Positions 1 through 7,626 are shown, counted from the stretch's first letter. The stretch: 24,898 nt of DNA from Candidatus Hodarchaeota archaeon (GCA_016840305.1 JAEOSP010000263.1:1-24898), one strand, 5' to 3'. Translations and numbers: made by a program. Notes: generated by a model not told the origin, from the sequence alone.

Positions 1-384
1 CGGTACAGTAACCAAAATTATGAGAGATGAAGGAAATAGTTTTCGCGCTTCGTAAAGAACATCTCTTGATACATTAATCAATAGCAAGGAGTAATTCTTG
101 AAAGCAATATTAATAGAATCCCACGGAATTCCATACCAATTATCATATATTTTCCAAGATAAAGCAAATTCGTTTTTTCGTTGTAAAAATTCATCAACAG
201 GTAGAAAATTAGATTCTTCATATTTATCTGGCATTCTAGTAATCATTCTTTTCAGAATTTGAGCTGGGATACCTTTCTGTGTAAGATAAGCGACAGTTTC
301 ACGCATCACAGAATCTTTCCCGCTTCCTGAAGTTCCAACTACAAAGATTAATAATTTACTTCTATCTTGTTTATTAGATATCAT
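1..384 (-). CDS. phnN: Ribose 1,5-bisphosphate phosphokinase (PhnN-like), 3' end missing
   Basis: A 128-codon open frame runs off the left edge of the window; only the N-terminal two thirds is visible, since the family is usually about 185-190 residues. The family is P-loop, guanylate-kinase-like and converts ribose 1,5-bisphosphate plus ATP to PRPP. Seen directly: a Walker A loop VVGTSGSGKDS at residues 15-25, in which the GSGKDS form is typical of PhnN rather than guanylate kinase; an arginine-rich MITRMP stretch; and FALSWKIYDNWYGIP, matching the FALSW...YGIP block of PhnN proteins. The ATG at 384-382 is the first Met in frame. No phosphonate (C-P lyase) genes are visible beside it, so a role in nucleoside or PRPP metabolism is more likely; that is inference. 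It is divergent from the GTPase gene. A general guanylate-kinase-like kinase is the alternative. Confidence 0.8.
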   Translation of the reverse strand, partial: MISNKQDRSKLLIFVVGTSGSGKDSVMRETVAYLTQKGIPAQILKRMITRMPDKYEESNFLPVDEFLQRKNEFALSWKIYDNWYGIPWDSINIAFKNYSLLLINVSRDVLYEARKLFPSSLIILVTVP

Positions 385-430
385 AATCCATTCTTCAGTA
401 ATATCTTTGAGTGAATAAAAAATATTTGCA

Positions 431-476
431 AGCTCTTATAAAAATTGAAGGTTTACTCTTAATAAGTTTTATAAAC
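431..476. promoter_or_regulatory. Divergent promoter region with two TATA-like boxes
   Basis: Two nearly symmetric TATA-like elements, TTATAAAAA at about 436-444 and TTTTATAAA at about 468-475, lie between the divergent phnN-like and GTPase genes. With the usual archaeal spacing of about 26 bases to the transcription start, the first would give a GTPase transcript starting near 466 with a 25-base leader. Either box could serve the minus-strand kinase. Which box serves which gene cannot be decided from sequence. Confidence 0.45.
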
Positions 477-490
477 GCCTTTTTTTGGTT

Positions 491-1030
491 ATGGTTACAT
501 TGACAAAATTCCTGTTCAAAATAGTCCTTGTAGGCGATGGTGCGGTCGGTAAGACATCTATACGTAGGCAGTATATGGGAGAAGGTTTTAAAACTGACTT
601 TTTGGCTACTATGGGGGCAGATTTTGCTTATCTAAGGACAAATATTGATGGCTACAACATCGAGTGGAGCATCTGGGATCTCGCTGGTCAACCTGCCTTT
701 CGTGGTGTTATGAAATCATATTTTAAAGGTGCTATGGGCGCTTTAGCTGTTTATGATGTCACACGACCAAAATCATTAGAATCTCTTGATTCTTGGGTAA
801 CTGAAGTGAGGGAACGCGCAGAGACTTTTGACGATCTCCCAGTTGTGTTAGTAGGTAATAAAATTGATCTACGTCCTGGAATTCCGTCTAGTTTGAAAAC
901 TTTGAAAGGTTTTGTGAAATCTAAGGCCTTGAAAGCAGATTTTGTGGAAACATCAGCTAAAACCGGTGAAGCTGTCGAAGAGGCATTCACAAAATTAGCA
1001 CGTAAGATCATTCCCCGCCTTAAAGAATAA
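491..1030 (+). CDS. Rab/Ras-type small GTPase
   Basis: A 179-residue single-domain small GTPase, the family used in eukaryotes and Asgard archaea as a GTP-driven switch for membrane or signalling processes. All five G motifs are visible (residues from the ATG at 491): G1 GDGAVGKTS at 15-23; a Rab-like switch I with ATMGADF near 39-45, compared with TIGVDF in Rabs; G3 WDLAGQ at 62-67, keeping the catalytic glutamine but followed by P instead of the usual E; G4 NKID at 123-126; G5 TSAK at 154-157. The C-terminus ends IIPRLKE with no cysteine, so there is no prenylation signal. The frame opens with TTG at 485, but ATG at 491 is the natural start; no clear ribosome binding site is present. It is convergent with a membrane-protein gene. 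Family assignment is firm; the cellular role is unknown. Confidence 0.93.
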   Translation: MVTLTKFLFKIVLVGDGAVGKTSIRRQYMGEGFKTDFLATMGADFAYLRTNIDGYNIEWSIWDLAGQPAFRGVMKSYFKGAMGALAVYDVTRPKSLESLDSWVTEVRERAETFDDLPVVLVGNKIDLRPGIPSSLKTLKGFVKSKALKADFVETSAKTGEAVEEAFTKLARKIIPRLKE

Positions 1031-1065
1031 AAAAAAAAGAAAGGGATTTCCATAGCAAGGCTATG
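1030..1065 (-). terminator. Hairpin plus T-tract after the membrane-protein gene
   Basis: On the minus strand an inverted repeat CATAGC/GCTATG (1051-1056 and 1060-1065, 3-base loop) overlaps the stop codon of the membrane-protein gene. It is followed downstream on that strand by a T-rich tract (about 1030-1041). This looks like an intrinsic terminator for the minus-strand gene. The same tract reads as poly-A for the GTPase gene, so it would not serve that direction. Confidence 0.5.
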
Positions 1066-1681
1066 CAACGAGAGCCCAAATACCAGCAGGATCCTGTAAT
1101 ACAATCATCAGTGCTGCCTGAATGAATAAGGCAAGATTGAAGATGATCACGATTGGGGCCCAAGAAATAATTTGCAAAATTTTATCCACAGTGAATTCTG
1201 TGAATAATGATGCAAGGAATACAAGACCTACAATCAAAACCATACCGAGTATGATTATCCATAATGGAACTACGATTCCAAAAAGATCCATACTAACACC
1301 AGATCCGGTATTTATATCACCAAAGAGAAGAAATAAACCTGCTAAGGCACCAAGCGTAATTATTGCTATCGCTGCTGCCAAAGGAGTATCCTTAAGGGGA
1401 TCAGCTAGCATTGACATACCTGCTAAAAAGATTAAAACAATTGTTAACCAATGAACAGTCACATCTGGAGGTACAGTGTCAACGTAGGCTTCAAAAATCG
1501 CGACAATGTTTACAAGTCCAATAACGATTGATGTACCTAATGCAAGATACTTCAATAAATCAGATTCATTTTTTTTGGATTTCATGAATTTGTTTATCCC
1601 AAAGAATAGCCCAATAAGACTAGCAATGAGACAAATAACACCTAAAAAATCAACTATTATTTCAAGCATGTTTAAAACCAC
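1061..1681 (-). CDS. Multi-pass membrane protein of unknown function
   Basis: A 206-residue very hydrophobic protein. I do not recognise the family. About six membrane segments can be read at residues 7-29, 45-66, 77-94, 100-120, 131-160 and 170-200, with a short basic loop KFMKSKKNESD after the first segment that probably faces the cytoplasm. No transport, enzyme or binding motif is visible. The frame opens with ATG at 1681 and has a second ATG at 1669; nothing clearly decides between them. The gene is tail-to-tail with the Rab-like GTPase, only 30 bases apart, which does not by itself argue for shared function. Codon use looks like that of its neighbours. Confidence 0.75.
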   Translation of the reverse strand: MVLNMLEIIVDFLGVICLIASLIGLFFGINKFMKSKKNESDLLKYLALGTSIVIGLVNIVAIFEAYVDTVPPDVTVHWLTIVLIFLAGMSMLADPLKDTPLAAAIAIITLGALAGLFLLFGDINTGSGVSMDLFGIVVPLWIIILGMVLIVGLVFLASLFTEFTVDKILQIISWAPIVIIFNLALFIQAALMIVLQDPAGIWALVA

Positions 1682-1826
1682 AATAAAGAATTTTGATAAC
1701 CTTTGTATCGTAACTTTTTACCAGTTTTTAAAAATTGGCTAGGGTCAATGCTATTTGTCCAAGTGTGGAAGTGTATTTCCTCTCTTAACTTCCCTTTCAA
1801 AACCTTAACTTTGAGTTTTATTAATC

Positions 1827-2000
1827 TCATAAATCACTCTTACTAGTTCCTCCATTATCCAGAATGAAAACATTGCAATTTGCCATTTCAGCAAACGATT
1901 CGGCACCATCTCCACCTTGAAAATTCGGTAAATAACCGTAGTGTTGCGGAATAGCATATTTCAGATCACTGTTCTTCTGGTACGAATCCTTGAGTTGCAG
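1827..2000 (-). pseudogene. Remnant of a UPF0173-like metal-dependent hydrolase (MBL fold), C-terminal end only
   Basis: Within a 391-base stretch that otherwise has no gene, 57 sense codons on the minus strand end in TGA at 1827-1829 and are preceded directly by TAA at 2001-2003, with no proper start codon. The translation contains KYAIPQHYGYLPNF, then GGDGAESFAEMANCNVFILDNG. This closely resembles the C-terminal IPMHYGT...F...VILxxGE end of the UPF0173/YtkL-type metallo-beta-lactamase-fold hydrolases, including the conserved HY. No HxHxDH metal-binding part is visible upstream, and the preceding sequence has stops in the frames checked. I read it as a decayed or truncated gene end. It could also be a short chance match, so confidence is moderate. 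Confidence 0.5.
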
Positions 2001-2060
2001 TTATCTAAAAGATTTTAAGAAGGGGATCGATGTAAATATTTTCATTCTTTTTTGATGTTA

Positions 2061-2066
2061 GGTGAG
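2061..2066 (+). promoter_or_regulatory. Ribosome binding site GGTGAG
   Basis: GGTGAG ends six bases before the ATG at 2073. It decides the start of the Asp-box protein in favour of this ATG, which sits right before the signal peptide (MKKKII), rather than the TTG/ATG codons at 2052-2057. Confidence 0.7.
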
Positions 2067-2072
2067 TTCTAT

Positions 2073-3503
2073 ATGAAAAAGAAAATTATACTACTCCTTT
2101 TTCTTCTCCAAATTGTTCAAATCAATCCTATTACTGCTACTAATGATAGTTCCTTGATTGTAGAATTTTCTGATAATGTTCTGTTATCAATTAGTGATAA
2201 TCCGTATACTCATCATGTGGAGCCTACAATAGCTGTTAGTGGAAATGGGATCATTTTTGCGGGTTGGAAGGAAGCATATACTCATAATGGTGTAGGGGTC
2301 AGAGTTAGTTTTGCAAAATCAATCGATAATGGAGCTACTTGGTCAAATCCTTTTAACATGCCCAATTTTGTTCCAGATACGGGCCAATCAGATCCTTGGT
2401 TAGTTTGGTATGAAGAGACTGAAACTTTGTATTATGTATATTTAGAATTTTCTCTGAATGACCCAATTGGAGAAGGTTTTTCGCAAATGACAGTCGCAAA
2501 AAGCATAGATTATGGGGAAACATGGACTTTAGCAACAGCTAGCTATGGAGATGGATTTGCAGATAAAGAAACCATGGTGGTCAGTAATGATGGAATACTT
2601 TATGTGGTTTATGATGATATCAACGTGACATCTGATGCAGTCTTTGTTCGATTATCACGATCAGTAGATGGTGGTAGTACATTTAATGAAATTAGTTTAA
2701 TAACTGATTCCATAACCGATCCCATTGATCACCTCGCTCCTTATGTTACAACTGATAGTAATAATAATGTGTATGTTGCTTGGTTGTGGTTTACAGATGG
2801 TGTATGGGGAGATATTTATGTAAGCTCTTCAAAGGATCAAGGACTTACTTTTGCTTCCCCCGTTGATATCAATCAAGATGGCGAAAACAGCACCTTCGAA
2901 ACCTCAGCTGATCAAAGACCAACAAAAGGTTCTCTACCTGTACTTCATTTCGATCAAAATGACCGATTGTATGTTCTATGGGCCGAAAAATTTGAACCAG
3001 ATGGATTATGGGATGTTTATATCCGATATTCTGATGATTTTGGATTAACTTGGAGTACTCGCCATCGAGTTAATCCTGACTGTTCAGGCAATCAATGGGA
3101 ACCAGATATGGATATTGATTCCCAGGGAAAAATCCATGTTGCTTATTACGACGATGAGGGTGGAACATCGTTTAAACCTTTCTACCGAGTGTTAGAATTT
3201 CCTCAAACAGGAGAACCCATATTTGGTACTCCAATAGATATCTCAAATGGATTTTCCACCTCAAATACGTTTACTAGACCAGGAGATTATTTTACTATTC
3301 GAGTGGACTCAAGTAATGTTCCCCATGTCGTATGGTCTGATGGTAGAAACAATGAAATGGATATTTATTATGCACAGGGTATCAAATCTTCTGAAACCAC
3401 AACAACAAAGAGTACTCCTTTCGGGATTAGCTTCTTTACCCCTGTAATCTTCGCATTTTTACACTCCTATAGGAAAAGAAGAAGAAATTTGAGTTTTAAA
3501 TGA
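2073..3503 (+). CDS. Exported, membrane-anchored Asp-box (sialidase-like) beta-propeller protein
   Basis: A 476-residue secreted protein. Residues 1-23 form a typical signal peptide (MKKKIILLLFLL...). Five Asp-box motifs (S-x-D-x-G-x-T-W/F) occur at about residues 83-90, 144-151, 197-204, 253-260 and 320-327, for example SIDNGATW and SDDFGLTW. Such regularly spaced boxes mark a sialidase-type six-bladed propeller. Repeated strands such as NNVYVAW, DRLYVLW, KIHVAYY and VPHVVW fit the blades. After a Thr/Lys-rich linker, the C-terminus has a hydrophobic segment (about 450-463) and a basic tail SYRKRRR, so the protein is probably anchored outside the cell. Asp-boxes mark the fold, not the reaction; I cannot show the sialidase arginine triad, so glycosidase activity is only a possibility. 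The neighbouring genes run in the opposite direction, and a role in glycan binding or processing is inferred. Confidence 0.85.
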   Translation: MKKKIILLLFLLQIVQINPITATNDSSLIVEFSDNVLLSISDNPYTHHVEPTIAVSGNGIIFAGWKEAYTHNGVGVRVSFAKSIDNGATWSNPFNMPNFVPDTGQSDPWLVWYEETETLYYVYLEFSLNDPIGEGFSQMTVAKSIDYGETWTLATASYGDGFADKETMVVSNDGILYVVYDDINVTSDAVFVRLSRSVDGGSTFNEISLITDSITDPIDHLAPYVTTDSNNNVYVAWLWFTDGVWGDIYVSSSKDQGLTFASPVDINQDGENSTFETSADQRPTKGSLPVLHFDQNDRLYVLWAEKFEPDGLWDVYIRYSDDFGLTWSTRHRVNPDCSGNQWEPDMDIDSQGKIHVAYYDDEGGTSFKPFYRVLEFPQTGEPIFGTPIDISNGFSTSNTFTRPGDYFTIRVDSSNVPHVVWSDGRNNEMDIYYAQGIKSSETTTTKSTPFGISFFTPVIFAFLHSYRKRRRNLSFK

Positions 3504-3631
3504 GGAATTATCGAAATTTAAAAGAATAGATCGACTAATATATTCTTCTGACTAGGCATTAGAAGTAGTGCTATCGTGTAGGTTATTGCACATCTGTATT
3601 TTAAAAATTATCTAATCTCAATTTAGATATA

Positions 3632-4288
3632 TTATGGTCTAGTTAATTGAATTTCTGAAGTAATAGATTCAAAAACACTGTTTAAGTTTTGGAAGATATC
3701 ATTTAAGTGGCTCTTGATAATTTCTTCATCCATAGCATAAGGGCACCACGCAAAGAAAAGAGTATTTTTTGTTTTTAGTGATATAGTAGTTCTTCTTGCT
3801 GGACCATATAGAATACTTGCTAAAATTCCCTCATTATCTTTTAGAACAATGTCGTCCTTTTTCAAATCCTGTTTTCGACCATCTATCTTTAGATATTGCT
3901 CCCCACCTTTTGAAATGTCAAAGGTTAGATCACCTTTGATTTCATCTAAATCATGTCCCGAAGTTAAAATCCTATTTTTGAGTTCTGCAATAAACATGCA
4001 ATCTACTATGACTGAAACTTGCGGAAACTTCCCACCATTTTTTAATGTTTTAATCTGGTACTCAATGGGGTACGTTTTTCTCCACAGCTTGAAGTATGTG
4101 TTGTAGTAATGTATAATGGAATCCTTATCCACATCAGCATATTTTTCTTTTATCTCTCTCTCCAATTTTCGTTTTTGTTCTTCTAAAATTTCATTTCTCT
4201 TTCTATTTGGAACTTGTCTTATGATTAGGTTTCCAAATATCGAATCTGGATACGTTTCCTTCAAGCTTTCTGTGATATTAATTTGCAT
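3632..4288 (-). CDS. Solo B3/4 domain protein (tRNA-synthetase-editing-like)
   Basis: A 218-residue cytoplasmic protein made of a B3/4 domain, the fold that in phenylalanyl-tRNA synthetase beta subunits carries the editing site. Free-standing members occur in archaea and bacteria, some perhaps acting on mischarged tRNA or amino acids. Seen here: an N-terminal FGNLIIRQV strand (18-26); a charged helix (30-50); the PQVSVIVDCMFIAELKNRI helix region (89-107); then the hallmark DLDEIKGDLTFDISKGGEQYL (113-133), a DDIVLKDNEGILAS strand pair (145-158), and RTTISLKTKNTLFF, equivalent to the usual R-T-...-T-x-N segment. The ATG at 4288 directly abuts AAGGAG, too close to be a normal ribosome binding site, while a TATA box at 4338-4348 gives a leader of about 29 bases. 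Family assignment is good; the substrate is unknown. Confidence 0.8.
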   Translation of the reverse strand: MQINITESLKETYPDSIFGNLIIRQVPNRKRNEILEEQKRKLEREIKEKYADVDKDSIIHYYNTYFKLWRKTYPIEYQIKTLKNGGKFPQVSVIVDCMFIAELKNRILTSGHDLDEIKGDLTFDISKGGEQYLKIDGRKQDLKKDDIVLKDNEGILASILYGPARRTTISLKTKNTLFFAWCPYAMDEEIIKSHLNDIFQNLNSVFESITSEIQLTRP

Positions 4289-4337
4289 CTCCTTAATCCG
4301 TCCAAGAATTAACTCGCTTTAATTTTGGGGACATTTA

Positions 4338-4348
4338 TGATATATAGT
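4338..4348 (-). promoter_or_regulatory. TATA-like box for the B3/4 gene
   Basis: ACTATATATCA on the minus strand is centred about 55 bases before the ATG at 4288. With normal archaeal spacing it predicts a transcript start near 4317 and a leader of about 29 bases. It suggests that the B3/4 gene has its own promoter separate from the genes upstream. Confidence 0.45.
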
Positions 4349-4494
4349 AACGATGGATTATTATTAGCAGTAATAAATATTTGTGTGAAATACATCACTT
4401 ATTTGTTTGATTGGATAGAATTAGTGAAATCACCATATTCCACTAATATTTCAAGCGTTATTCATGTACTCAGTAAAAATTCGTCTATTTGTCG

Positions 4495-5160
4495 TCAATA
4501 GCTTCCATTGATAATTTTTTGAATAATATCATTTTGATGGTTCATCAATTCGCGTTTATCATATGATAGACTATCTGTTAGATCAAAAATCGATGCAATA
4601 CTTCGTAGTCTGACCATGTTTTGAAGTAATGATATTTTAGGATTAGCTGCTTCTGCTAGCCTATTTATACCTTGATCTAAGTTTTTTTGAGGACTTAAAT
4701 CAAGCGAGCTAATACACTGATGGAAATATAACGCAGAAAGTTCTTTGATTAATGTTTGGTAATGATCCAAATCTAGGACTTCTAATATTGTTGATATAGT
4801 TGCGATAAAGAGAATTGTTTCTGCTGTTTCTTCTTTTTCTGAATTTTTATTCTGAATATAAGGGCCGATTTTTTCGTGAAATCTCTCTTCCAATCTTTGA
4901 AGTGGTTTTATTGATAACTTCTTCCCTACTTTCATACAAGCAGATAAATAATGAGTGGGCTCAATACCATACAAATGATCGCAATTAGTCAGGAGAAAAT
5001 TTGTGAATTGGTTGTAGACTACGTCTGCACCTGAAACCTCAAATTGAAGACTGTAAGTACGGTCCGTTATGATATTGGGGGCAATGTAAAATTGCTGTGC
5101 CACTAGCTGGTCAATGATTTCCTTAATAGATGGTATCTGATTCTGTATTTCAGTTGTCAA
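4495..5160 (-). CDS. Unrecognised protein downstream of the DNA methyltransferase
   Basis: A 221-residue protein that I do not recognise. It looks soluble and mostly helical, with a hydrophobic core segment ETILFIATISTILEVL near 113-128 that is probably a buried helix rather than a membrane span, and a helical C-terminus. I looked for PD-(D/E)xK, HNH and GIY-YIG nuclease motifs and saw none. The start is TTG at 5160, supported by a GGTGA site (5170-5174) nine bases upstream. It lies 69 bases downstream of the methyltransferase gene on the same strand, so co-transcription and a joint role (accessory, control or atypical restriction protein) are plausible but not shown. The low-complexity-free sequence and normal codon use argue that it is a real gene. 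Confidence 0.7.
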   Translation of the reverse strand: MTTEIQNQIPSIKEIIDQLVAQQFYIAPNIITDRTYSLQFEVSGADVVYNQFTNFLLTNCDHLYGIEPTHYLSACMKVGKKLSIKPLQRLEERFHEKIGPYIQNKNSEKEETAETILFIATISTILEVLDLDHYQTLIKELSALYFHQCISSLDLSPQKNLDQGINRLAEAANPKISLLQNMVRLRSIASIFDLTDSLSYDKRELMNHQNDIIQKIINGSY

Positions 5161-5169
5161 AAGCGGAGT

Positions 5170-5174
5170 TCACC
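5170..5174 (-). promoter_or_regulatory. Ribosome binding site GGTGA deciding a TTG start
   Basis: GGTGA on the minus strand ends nine bases before the TTG at 5160-5158. It matches the GGTG-type sites seen before other genes in this window and supports TTG as the start of the 221-residue protein. Confidence 0.6.
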
Positions 5175-5229
5175 CTAATCGATTATAATTAATTGTCAAA
5201 TCAAAAATTTAATTGTCTTTCGTAACTGT

Positions 5230-7623
5230 TTAATTACTAGCAAGTCTTCTTCTGATACTTTTTCTAATGAAATTTTCAATAACACTAATTTCTGAATCCG
5301 CTAGCCCAAAAAGATCCTTAAAAAAGTGATCAATCTTCTTTCTTATCTCTGAATCTGAAGTAATTGGCTCTCTTCTATAGTTCTCTTCTAGTTCGCTCGC
5401 TAGACTCTTAATTTCCTCTAATTGCTTTGATGACATTAATTCAGGTATTATAAGTGTCTTCAACCAGTAAACGTTTGTATCTAATACCCCTAAACCCATG
5501 TTTGTATTACCTGCCTGTTCCATTAGTGCCCAAACAAAGCTTGAATTCAAATAGGTAAATAATAAAGGAATTTGTCCCTCATTATGCGGATAAATGCTGT
5601 AGAAACGCTGATCAGGGTAGAAATTCTCCTGATTCAAAAAACATCCTGGTTTATCATGGTAACTTTTTGCCCAAAGAAGTTGTGGAACTGGGTATGGATT
5701 TATTGAATACCACGAGTCTCTTTCACTAACGCTTGCAAGAGATGCAAACCCCTGAACATTTGAACCCATTTTTAGTCCCTGTTTAATAGGGACAATTTCC
5801 TTTTCACCCCATTGAATATATTTTAATGCAAATGTTCCCTTTAGTTGATCCTTAGATTTTTGACAATAAAACAACCAGTTTTTCTTTGATAATACAGAAG
5901 TCACCGAATAATTTTCAATCTCTGAAGGACTCTTGATTAATGGTACTAAAAATTGATTTTCAATTCGACCACAATAATTTCTTTTATTCTTAATTTCGAT
6001 GTATCGGTTATTTTCACCTTCATTTCCGATTAAGTGAAAAAATTCATTGGCACCAGTTTTTATCCCGAAACGTACATCTGCAATGGAGTGCATGGGAACC
6101 CCCTGTGCTAATAACTTCTTTAAAACCCTTCTCTCACTTTTCGATGCCCTTAAGAAACTTCCAGCCCATTTATGTGTCTGGGATAATTCAGACAAGGGGA
6201 TTAATTCTGTCCGATAATTTAAAGAGGTTACCTCACGACTAAAGAGCATACTCTGTTTAAGTTCACGTGTAGGTATCTGATTTAAGATTGAATTTGCTTC
6301 TGTAAAGTACATACCTTCGGATTGTGACTGAGAGTCTAAATTTCGAGTTGCTAGAAACACGATAGAATTAATTCCGATTTTTTTCCAGAGTCTTGCACCA
6401 GCTTGATATATTATCTCACACTGAACGAGTTTTTTATTTGATAGAAGTTGAATTAAGTAGTTTTGGAGAGTTTTTCCGTATTTAACCTCCAACCAAGCGT
6501 TGGAAGTTAGGAAACCCAGTACTCCCGTCTTTTTTAGCAATTTTAGGCTTTTTAAACAAAAATAAATATACAAATCACTCTTCTTATCAATGACTATTTT
6601 AGGTTCTGTTTCCATCAGAAACTTATCTGCCAAATCCTTCTTATAATTAGGAGTAAAATTAGCTCCTATGTCCTCATGCCGTACAAATGGCGGATTCCCA
6701 ATAATTATATCAAATTTTATTTTATTATTTCCAACCAAGAAATCTTCTCTTCTAATGTTAATTTCAAGTTGTATCCTTGAGGGTCCATAGTGGATGAAAC
6801 AGAACAACTCCAATAAAAAAAAACGTAAACGTGTAACTAATAATGCTAAAGGATCTAAATCAATAGCATCAACGTATAATCGAACAACACTCCCTTTTAG
6901 TGTTCCCAGTTTACATAATAAACGTGTAAGCGGGATAATGAAATTTCCTGATCCACAAGCGGGGTCAAGAATTCTGACCTCAGTCTGTAAACTGTTTTTA
7001 ATTTGATTTTCGTAACTTCTATCAACGTTCTCCTCAATTAAAAAGTCAAAGATTTTATCATTATATGAATGAGTACACTTTTCTTTCAAAAAGCGGTACA
7101 CTACGAGCAGAGAAACCAGTGCTGCGTCATTGGGAAGAGTGTAATATTTCCCAGTTTTTTTCTTCTTCAATAAAATCAGAGGATAAAATTCAGTTAGTAG
7201 TGAGAGTAATTGTGGACTCAAATGAGTATCAGAAGGTTCCTCTTCCAGCTGGAAAGAATAATTTGCTAAGTTGGACGCAATAACACCAAGATTCACTGTA
7301 ACCGAGTTAATATTCTCATATAAGTTAAAAAATTGCTGTATCCGCAAAATTATTGGATTATTTTTCGATATAATATCAGATTGTTCAATAATGAGATGGA
7401 AAAGGTCGTTGAAAAACATATCTGATTTTGAATTCTCATGCTTCTGAGTTAAAACTCTCAACTTTGAGATGGTCAATAATCTTGAGGCTAGGAGGGTTAT
7501 AAACAATTCTCCAAGCAATGTGAGAAGCTGTTCTTCTTTGTTTAACTTCGAATTGTCGGTAGACTTAAGTTTCTTTGTTATGAAATCTTTTTCTAAACAG
7601 CTCAATTCTGGTGGTAAGATCAT
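5230..7623 (-). CDS. Adenine-N6 DNA methyltransferase, Eco57I/TaqI-like, without visible nuclease domain
   Basis: A 797-residue protein of the restriction-modification N6-adenine methyltransferase family, which transfers methyl from S-adenosylmethionine to adenine in a specific DNA site. Seen: a mostly helical N-terminal domain (1-150); a GKYYT motif at 158-162, equivalent to the GxYYTP entry motif; SAM-binding motif I DPACGSGNF at 220-228; acidic motif DAIDLDP at 252-258; catalytic motif IV NPPF at 310-313; FLTSNAW near 371-377; and a long C-terminal target-recognition region ending in GNTNMGLGVLDTNVYWLKTL, typical of TaqI-like specificity domains. No PD-(D/E)xK nuclease is visible in the N-terminus, unlike fused type IIG enzymes. 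The ATG at 7623 follows AOR by 68 bases, with striking palindromes in the gap. It may be half of a restriction system with the downstream unknown gene, or an orphan methylase. Confidence 0.88.
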   Translation of the reverse strand: MILPPELSCLEKDFITKKLKSTDNSKLNKEEQLLTLLGELFITLLASRLLTISKLRVLTQKHENSKSDMFFNDLFHLIIEQSDIISKNNPIILRIQQFFNLYENINSVTVNLGVIASNLANYSFQLEEEPSDTHLSPQLLSLLTEFYPLILLKKKKTGKYYTLPNDAALVSLLVVYRFLKEKCTHSYNDKIFDFLIEENVDRSYENQIKNSLQTEVRILDPACGSGNFIIPLTRLLCKLGTLKGSVVRLYVDAIDLDPLALLVTRLRFFLLELFCFIHYGPSRIQLEINIRREDFLVGNNKIKFDIIIGNPPFVRHEDIGANFTPNYKKDLADKFLMETEPKIVIDKKSDLYIYFCLKSLKLLKKTGVLGFLTSNAWLEVKYGKTLQNYLIQLLSNKKLVQCEIIYQAGARLWKKIGINSIVFLATRNLDSQSQSEGMYFTEANSILNQIPTRELKQSMLFSREVTSLNYRTELIPLSELSQTHKWAGSFLRASKSERRVLKKLLAQGVPMHSIADVRFGIKTGANEFFHLIGNEGENNRYIEIKNKRNYCGRIENQFLVPLIKSPSEIENYSVTSVLSKKNWLFYCQKSKDQLKGTFALKYIQWGEKEIVPIKQGLKMGSNVQGFASLASVSERDSWYSINPYPVPQLLWAKSYHDKPGCFLNQENFYPDQRFYSIYPHNEGQIPLLFTYLNSSFVWALMEQAGNTNMGLGVLDTNVYWLKTLIIPELMSSKQLEEIKSLASELEENYRREPITSDSEIRKKIDHFFKDLFGLADSEISVIENFIRKSIRRRLASN

Positions 7624-7626
7624 TTA

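Larger units (their letters stand above)
1682..2072. other. Gene-poor stretch
   Basis: Apart from the hydrolase remnant, no gene, tRNA or clear repeat is visible here. It separates a minus-strand membrane-protein gene from the plus-strand Asp-box gene, so it should hold divergent promoters. AT-rich runs are present, but I could not single out a convincing TATA box. Confidence 0.5.

Noticed and set aside
751..1104. Open frame of 117 codons on the minus strand opposite the GTPase gene
   Set aside because: It overlaps a clear GTPase with all motifs, has no family-like sequence, and is a mirror of the other strand's codons.
3504..3631. Possible small RNA or tRNA between the Asp-box and B3/4 genes
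   Set aside because: Only a weak CTTCT/AGAAG pairing with a long loop is present; no cloverleaf, T-loop or conserved tRNA bases.
4495..5160. The 221-residue protein as a restriction endonuclease
   Set aside because: It was tempting because of the methyltransferase next to it, but no PD-(D/E)xK, HNH or GIY-YIG motif is visible; kept as unknown.
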